A DNA stretch of 8,488 bases from the NCBI GenBank assembly GCA_046760155.1, contig JBHIDQ010000063.1, forward strand, positions 1 through 8,488, in the 5' to 3' direction. The DNA is from JBHIDQ01 sp046760155. Its GTDB lineage: Bacteria > Chloroflexota > Dehalococcoidia > Dehalococcoidales > RBG-16-60-22. The notes below the pieces were generated by a model. It saw only the letters and a list, made by a program, of their open reading frames with translations. It did not search any database and was not told where the DNA came from. Position numbers and translations under genes: made by a program. Positions within the stretch are counted from its first letter, which is position 1; the number at the start of each line of letters is the position of its first letter. This document shows positions 4,371-8,488 of the stretch, one piece after another.

Positions 4371-5680
4371 GCAGGCCGATAGTGGCCATTGTTGGCCGAC
4401 AGAATGTGGGTAAATCCACCCTGCTTAATCGGGTGGCCGGAAAGCCGCTGGCTATCGTTGAGGACTTACCGGGAACAACTCGTGACCGTGTCTTTGCTCC
4501 TGTTTCTTGGCAGGAAGTTGAATTTACTCTGGTTGATACTGGGGGTCTGGAGTTAGTACCCGGTTCCACAATTGCCCAGGAGGTCAAAGAGCAGGTGGAT
4601 ATGGCCATCATGGAGGCGGATGTCATTCTTTTCTTGGTGGATGTCAAAAGCGGGGTGGTACCCTCAGACCTGGAGGTAGCTGACGTCCTCCGTCAGGTAA
4701 GCAAACCCATGCTGTTGGTGGCGAACAAGGCAGATAACGATAAACTGGAAGCCGGAGCCGTAGAATTTTATGAACTGGGGCTGGGAGAGCCGTTGGCGAT
4801 TAGTGCCTATCACGGCCGAGGCACTGCCGAATTACTGGACAGCATTGTTTCTCTATTGCCGGCACCGGTGCCAGTTGAGACTGAGCCAGAGGTCATGAAG
4901 GTAGCCATTGTCGGCAGACCCAATGTCGGTAAGTCAATGCTGTTAAATGCTTTGGTTGGCGGGAAGAGGGCGATTGTTGATGAAGCTCCCGGGACGACCC
5001 GTGATGCGGTAGATACGTTAGTTGACTTTGATGGGCAAAGTATGTTACTTATTGATACAGCCGGCATCCGGCGGCGGGGGCGGATAGGGGCAGGGGTAGA
5101 AAAATATAGCGTTATCCGTGCCCTGCGCGCCATTGACCGGTCGGATATCGTCTTGGTGGTTCTTGATGCCACGGAGACAGTAACCGCACAGGATATGCAT
5201 ATTGCTGGTTATATTCAGCAAGCGGCGAAGGGGGTTGTGGTGGTAGTCAATAAGTGGGACCTAATTGCGGACAGGAACTTAACCGCATGGAATAAATATA
5301 TCAGGGGCCAGCTCAGGTTTATTACTTATGCGCCGGTGATGTACACTTCAGCTAAATTTGGTCATGGGGTGGACAGGCTTATACCGCAGGTGCGTCAGGT
5401 ATATCAGGAGAGGCTCAAGCGATTATCTACTGCCGAGGTTAATGATATCGTCCAGCAGGCAGTAGCCGCTCACATTCTACCGCGAAGTGGCCGCAAGCAG
5501 CTCAAGATTTTATATGCCACTCAGGCGGAAGTAAATCCGCCGACCTTTGTCTTTTTTGTCAATGATGCCAAACTAATCCATTTCTCCTATCAACGTTACC
5601 TGGAGAACAAATTACGTCAGGCGTTCGGCTTTACCGGCACACCGCTTCGTTTGGTCTTTAGAACTAGAGGGGAGTCATGA
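4367..5680 (+). CDS. der: Ribosome-assembly GTPase Der (EngA)
   Basis: Der is the tandem GTPase needed for maturation of the large ribosomal subunit. The length of 437 residues is normal. The first G domain has P-loop GRQNVGKS (10-17; GRPNVGKS is usual), switch PGTTRD (35-40), DTGG (57-60) and NKAD (120-123). The second G domain has GRPNVGKS (183-190), PGTTRD (208-213), DTAG (230-233) and NKWD (295-298). Each domain ends in an SA motif (SAYHGRG, SAKFGHG). A KH-like RNA-binding domain fills about 350-433. All nucleotide-binding elements are intact. The start is GTG with GGAGG five bases upstream. It overlaps the small membrane-protein gene before it and plsY after it by four bases each, so it sits in a coupled transcript. 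Confidence 0.97.
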   Translation: MSRPIVAIVGRQNVGKSTLLNRVAGKPLAIVEDLPGTTRDRVFAPVSWQEVEFTLVDTGGLELVPGSTIAQEVKEQVDMAIMEADVILFLVDVKSGVVPSDLEVADVLRQVSKPMLLVANKADNDKLEAGAVEFYELGLGEPLAISAYHGRGTAELLDSIVSLLPAPVPVETEPEVMKVAIVGRPNVGKSMLLNALVGGKRAIVDEAPGTTRDAVDTLVDFDGQSMLLIDTAGIRRRGRIGAGVEKYSVIRALRAIDRSDIVLVVLDATETVTAQDMHIAGYIQQAAKGVVVVVNKWDLIADRNLTAWNKYIRGQLRFITYAPVMYTSAKFGHGVDRLIPQVRQVYQERLKRLSTAEVNDIVQQAVAAHILPRSGRKQLKILYATQAEVNPPTFVFFVNDAKLIHFSYQRYLENKLRQAFGFTGTPLRLVFRTRGES

Positions 5681-6363
5681 TAGTTGCCAAGTTTGCCGCC
5701 GTGGTGCTAATTGGTTATCTTCTGGGTTCCATTCCCTTTGGGGTAATCATTGGCCGGCGCAGTGCCAAAGTGGATGTCCGGGAGATTGGCAGTGGCAAGA
5801 CCGGGGCGACTAATGTATTACGCGTGGCGGGCAAGAAAGCGGCGGCTCTGGTACTCGTTCTTGATTTGCTCAAGGGATTGCTGGCGGTAGTATTGGCCGC
5901 TTTGATATTTAACGGGGACTACTTTATGGTGGGTGGCTCCGGTTTGTGGTGGCTGGCGAGAAGCGCTGAAGTCTCAGCCGCTTTGGCGGCGATAGCCGGG
6001 CATAAGTGGCCGATATTCCTCAGGTTTCGGGGTGGCAGAGGGGTCGCCACTTTCTTCGGCGGACTATTGGCTTTGTGTCCACCGGCAGCACTGTTCGGCG
6101 GTGAGGTGCTGATTCTTGGGGCCGGCTTGACTCGGTATGCCTCACTGGGTTCCATCGCTGGGGCAGTAGCTGCCTATGCCATCTTAGTACCCCTCACCAT
6201 TATCAATGGCTTCCCCATTGAATATCTGGTTTACACTCTGATCGGTGTCATCTTTATTATTGTCGTGCATCGGGATAATATCGTTCGGCTGGTATCAGGT
6301 ACCGAACGCAAGATTGGTGAGAAGGTTGAGATCGAGGATTCACTCCCGTCGACTAACCTGTAA
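5677..6363 (+). CDS. plsY: Acyl-phosphate:glycerol-3-phosphate acyltransferase PlsY
   Basis: PlsY is an integral membrane enzyme that moves an acyl group from acyl phosphate to glycerol-3-phosphate, the first acylation of phospholipid synthesis. The length of 228 residues is normal to slightly long. The family motifs are in order: GYLLGSIPFG (13-22), GSGKTGATNVLR (38-49), DLLKG (63-67), GHKWPIFLRFRGGRGVAT (108-125), RYASLGSI near 150-157, and the end HRDNIVRLVSGTE. Motif 1 has Lys-Thr where Asn-Pro is usual (GSGNPGATN), probably a lineage variant. Several transmembrane helices are evident. Its ATG overlaps the der stop (ATGA), with AGGGGAG just upstream, so translation is coupled to der. The next gene, gpsA, makes its substrate glycerol-3-phosphate. 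Confidence 0.95.
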   Translation: MIVAKFAAVVLIGYLLGSIPFGVIIGRRSAKVDVREIGSGKTGATNVLRVAGKKAAALVLVLDLLKGLLAVVLAALIFNGDYFMVGGSGLWWLARSAEVSAALAAIAGHKWPIFLRFRGGRGVATFFGGLLALCPPAALFGGEVLILGAGLTRYASLGSIAGAVAAYAILVPLTIINGFPIEYLVYTLIGVIFIIVVHRDNIVRLVSGTERKIGEKVEIEDSLPSTNL

Positions 6364-6407
6364 ACCAAATTTTCCCGGAACATCATCAGGAAAACATGAG
6401 GTAAGAT

Positions 6408-7469
6408 ATGCTTAAGGTTGCCGTTATTGGCGCTACCATATGGGGGACAACACTGGGTGTCGTCTTGGCTCAAAAGGGGGTACAGGTGGGGTTGTGGGCG
6501 CGAACGGAAGAGGAAGCTGATAAATTGAGAAAGAATGGGCCTGACCCAGAATCATCTTCTGAGATTACTTTCCCTCCTCAGTTACTCATTACCAGTAAAT
6601 TAGAGGAAACCTTCGACGAGGCCAAGGTGGTAATCCTGGTGGTACCCTCGCAGTCTATGAGGCAGAATATAAAGTTAGTCGCGAACCACCTTAATAAGTC
6701 GATGCTGGTGGTGAGCGCTGCCAAAGGCCTGGAGATTGGTAGCGGCAAGCGGATGTCACAGGTAATCGCTGAGGAGATAAACCCGCGTTTTCAATCCAAT
6801 ATTTGTGTGCTTTCCGGGCCTAATCTGGCTCGTGAGGTCCTGTGTGGACTACCCGCGGCGACCGTGGCCGCTGCCGAGGATAACTCTGTCGCCAGGAAAG
6901 TTCAGAGGCTATTAACCACCCCCAACCTTTGTGTCTTTACCAATACCGATGTCGTCGGGGTAGAACTGGGGGGAGCCTTAAAGAATATCATTGCCCTGGG
7001 TGCCGGCATCGCTGATGGACTGGGTTATGGTGACAATGCCAAGGCTGCCTTTATGACCCGGGGTCTGACCGAGATAACGGCACTTGGCGTTGCCTTGGGA
7101 GCTAATCCGCTTACCTTTTCTGGTTTGGCTGGCTTGGGTGATGTCATCACTACCTGTGCCAGCCCGTTGAGCCGTAACCACTATGTCGGCGTAGAGCTGA
7201 CCAAAGGGCGCTCGGTGACGGAGATAGTCAGCACCATGACTGGTGTCGCTGAGGGAGTTACCACTACTCTGGTTGCCCGCAATCTAGCCCATAATCTCGG
7301 ACTGGAAATGCCAATTACGGAAAGAGTCTACCGGGTACTCTATGAAAATGCCGACCCTCGCCAGGTAGCGGTTGAGATGATGGGGGGTAACGTTAGGCAC
7401 GAATTAGCCGGGCGGAAATGGCGATTGTTCTCTTTCTTCAGGCGGCGTAAGCGCTCTTCAGTGGTCTAA
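6408..7469 (+). CDS. gpsA: NAD(P)-dependent glycerol-3-phosphate dehydrogenase GpsA
   Basis: GpsA reduces dihydroxyacetone phosphate to sn-glycerol-3-phosphate in the cytoplasm and so feeds PlsY. The length of 353 residues is slightly long for the family. The N-terminal Rossmann fold starts with VAVIGATIWGTTLG (4-17). The usual GAGxWGT is GATIWGT here, so the second Gly of the dinucleotide loop is Thr. Later features are typical: LWARTEE after the second strand, VVPSQ, SAAKGLE, SGPNLAREV, ELGGALKNIIALGAGIADGLGYGDNAKAA with the catalytic Lys, GLAGLGDVITTC and SRNHYVG. A basic tail (GRKWRLFSFFRRRKR) extends past the core and could touch membrane lipid. GAGG is six bases before the ATG; the gap to plsY is 44 bases. 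It is the last gene of the plus-strand run and faces dnaJ. Confidence 0.95.
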   Translation: MLKVAVIGATIWGTTLGVVLAQKGVQVGLWARTEEEADKLRKNGPDPESSSEITFPPQLLITSKLEETFDEAKVVILVVPSQSMRQNIKLVANHLNKSMLVVSAAKGLEIGSGKRMSQVIAEEINPRFQSNICVLSGPNLAREVLCGLPAATVAAAEDNSVARKVQRLLTTPNLCVFTNTDVVGVELGGALKNIIALGAGIADGLGYGDNAKAAFMTRGLTEITALGVALGANPLTFSGLAGLGDVITTCASPLSRNHYVGVELTKGRSVTEIVSTMTGVAEGVTTTLVARNLAHNLGLEMPITERVYRVLYENADPRQVAVEMMGGNVRHELAGRKWRLFSFFRRRKRSSVV

Positions 7470-7507
7470 CCAGTCCTGCTCACTTCCCGGTAACGGCATA
7501 CTTGACC

Positions 7508-8488
7508 TCAAGAACCGGACTCTCCGGACTCTTTTTTCGCTGGATTTAGGGTGCTGGCCAGCTCCTGGAATAACTGGCGCTGCTGTTTCGTCAGCTTCTC
7601 GGGGGTAACCACCACTAGTCTAACTATCTGGTCGCCGCGTCCGTTCCTCTGCAGGTGAGCGATACCTTTATCCTTGAGGCGGAATTCTTTACCGGTTTGG
7701 CTACCGGCCGGGATATTGAGTTTGGTTTTGCCATAAAGGGTAGGTATTTCTATCTCCGTACCGAGAGCGGCCTGAGCAAAGTTAATCGGTAGCTCGTAGA
7801 GAATATCGTCACCGTCTCGAATAAAGAACTCGTGTTTCTGTACTGACAGGGTAACATAAAGGTTGCCTGAAGAGCCGCCTCTCATGCCGGCATCACCTTC
7901 ACCGCCAAGGCGTATTTGGGAACCATCGGCCACTCCCGCCGGGACCTTGATTGAGATACGGCGTGGTTGCTTTTCTCGACCGGTGCCTCGACATTGCGGA
8001 CAGCGCTCGGTAATAATCTTACCCTCACCTCGGCACTGATTGCAGATGGTCGTGTTAATGAAACTGCCAAAGAGGCTGCGCTGCACCCGGCGTACCCGCC
8101 CGCTACCGTTGCAATTGGGACATCGACTAGGCTGGCTACCCGGCTTGGCGCCCGTACCGTAGCAAAGTGAACAAACTTCGGTACGTTTTATCTTTATTTC
8201 TTTTTCGCAGCCGAAGGCGGCCTCTTCAAAGGAGATAGTAAGCTCATAGTGTAGGTCGGCACCACGCTGTGGGGCATGGCGGGTGGCATAAGTCATACCA
8301 CCAAAGAAGGCATCGAAAATATCACCAAAGCCGCCGAAATCAAATCCCTCAAAGCCACGAGTAAAGAAACCTTCGGCACCACTATGCCCAAATTGGTCAT
8401 AGGCAGCCCGTTTACTGGCATCTGAAAGTACCTCGTAGGCTTCGTTTATTTCCTTGAACTTTGCCTCCGCCCCGCCATCACGATTGTG
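7508..8488 (-). CDS. dnaJ: Chaperone DnaJ (N-terminus cut off by window edge)
   Basis: DnaJ is the Hsp40 co-chaperone that delivers unfolded clients to DnaK and stimulates its ATPase. The window holds 326 codons plus the stop. The frame runs through the right edge, so about 35-40 N-terminal residues, including the HPD tripeptide, are outside. The visible order is the J-domain end (FKEINEAYEVLSD, KRAAYDQFG), a Gly/Phe-rich linker, and the zinc-binding region at fragment residues 106-170 with all four repeats: CSLCYGTG, CPNCNGSG, CNQCRGEG and CPQCRGTG. The client-binding C-terminal domains follow (RRISIKVPAGVADGSQIRLGGEG; GTEIEIPTLYGK). This is a full type I DnaJ. The tail KKESGESGS is unremarkable. 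The gene converges on gpsA with a 38-base gap; grpE or dnaK may lie beyond the edge. Confidence 0.96.
   Translation of the reverse strand, partial: HNRDGGAEAKFKEINEAYEVLSDASKRAAYDQFGHSGAEGFFTRGFEGFDFGGFGDIFDAFFGGMTYATRHAPQRGADLHYELTISFEEAAFGCEKEIKIKRTEVCSLCYGTGAKPGSQPSRCPNCNGSGRVRRVQRSLFGSFINTTICNQCRGEGKIITERCPQCRGTGREKQPRRISIKVPAGVADGSQIRLGGEGDAGMRGGSSGNLYVTLSVQKHEFFIRDGDDILYELPINFAQAALGTEIEIPTLYGKTKLNIPAGSQTGKEFRLKDKGIAHLQRNGRGDQIVRLVVVTPEKLTKQQRQLFQELASTLNPAKKESGESGS
7515..7537 (+). terminator. Possible weak intrinsic terminator after gpsA
   Basis: CCGGA (7515-7519), loop CTC and TCCGG (7523-7527) form a 5 bp GC-rich stem. Four bases later come six T (7532-7537), 46 bases after the gpsA stop. 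The site lies inside the 3' end of the opposing dnaJ gene. The stem is short and spaced from the T-run, so it is at best a weak terminator. Confidence 0.35.

Noticed and set aside
4937..4939. Met after the second Der P-loop (GKSM where GKSS or GKST is common)
   Set aside because: The P-loop Lys and Ser are intact and this next position tolerates change, so it is not worth a separate finding.
4810..5172. Minus-strand frame inside der
   Set aside because: Antisense shadow of an intact, motif-complete GTPase.
6370..6394. TTTTCC / GGAAAA inverted repeat before gpsA
   Set aside because: Only 6 bp with a 13-base loop in AT-rich DNA; it is too weak to call a terminator or operator.
7508..8296. A shorter dnaJ beginning at the ATG at 8296
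   Set aside because: The frame continues upstream through the Gly/Phe linker and J-domain end to the window edge, so that ATG is internal.

Overview
The window looks like a piece of a Dehalococcoidia-type Chloroflexi genome, probably from an uncultured anaerobe. This rests on remembered family resemblance, not on a database search. The supports are the signature variants in GpsA (GATIWG in the nucleotide-binding loop) and PlsY (GSGKTGATN), the der-plsY-gpsA order next to dnaJ, a palindromic CCCCCTCTCC-type intergenic repeat, and a DsrE / SHOCT / Met-Gly-rich protein set common in that lineage. The DNA is nearly filled with genes; the longest gene-free stretch is about 200 bases.

Left block, minus strand (1-1844): an operon read from a shared divergent intergenic region. 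Its order is an ArsR-family repressor, a 15-codon reading frame with a strong ribosome binding site, a small DsrE-family sulfur-relay-like protein, a two-helix membrane protein with a C-terminal SHOCT domain, and a lipoprotein cut by the window edge. The last two proteins share an MMGPGMMG-type segment. A good promoter (TTGACA, 17 bp, extended -10 TGCTATTTT) precedes arsR, and a tandem GAAATATC octamer just after the predicted transcription start is a candidate ArsR operator. The substrate or signal is not visible. Metal (copper-type) or reactive sulfur sensing are the two reasonable guesses. This block is the least ordinary part of the window.

Middle block, plus strand (about 1996-3760): argF, an ornithine carbamoyltransferase with a TTG start and HPLP where HCLP is usual, then an unrecognised membrane-anchored protein 10 bases downstream. 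A 119-base gap follows, holding two perfect hairpins that look like a dispersed repeat.

Right block, plus strand (3779-7469): two small membrane proteins of unknown role, then der (ribosome-assembly GTPase), plsY (acyl-phosphate:glycerol-3-phosphate acyltransferase) and gpsA (glycerol-3-phosphate dehydrogenase). The genes are tightly spaced or overlap (GTGA before der, ATGA before plsY), which points to one translationally coupled transcript. GpsA makes the glycerol-3-phosphate that PlsY acylates, so these two carry out consecutive steps of phospholipid synthesis. The end of gpsA faces dnaJ, which enters from the right edge on the minus strand and lacks only its first roughly 35-40 residues. 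A short hairpin with a T-tract inside the dnaJ 3' end could terminate the plus-strand transcript.
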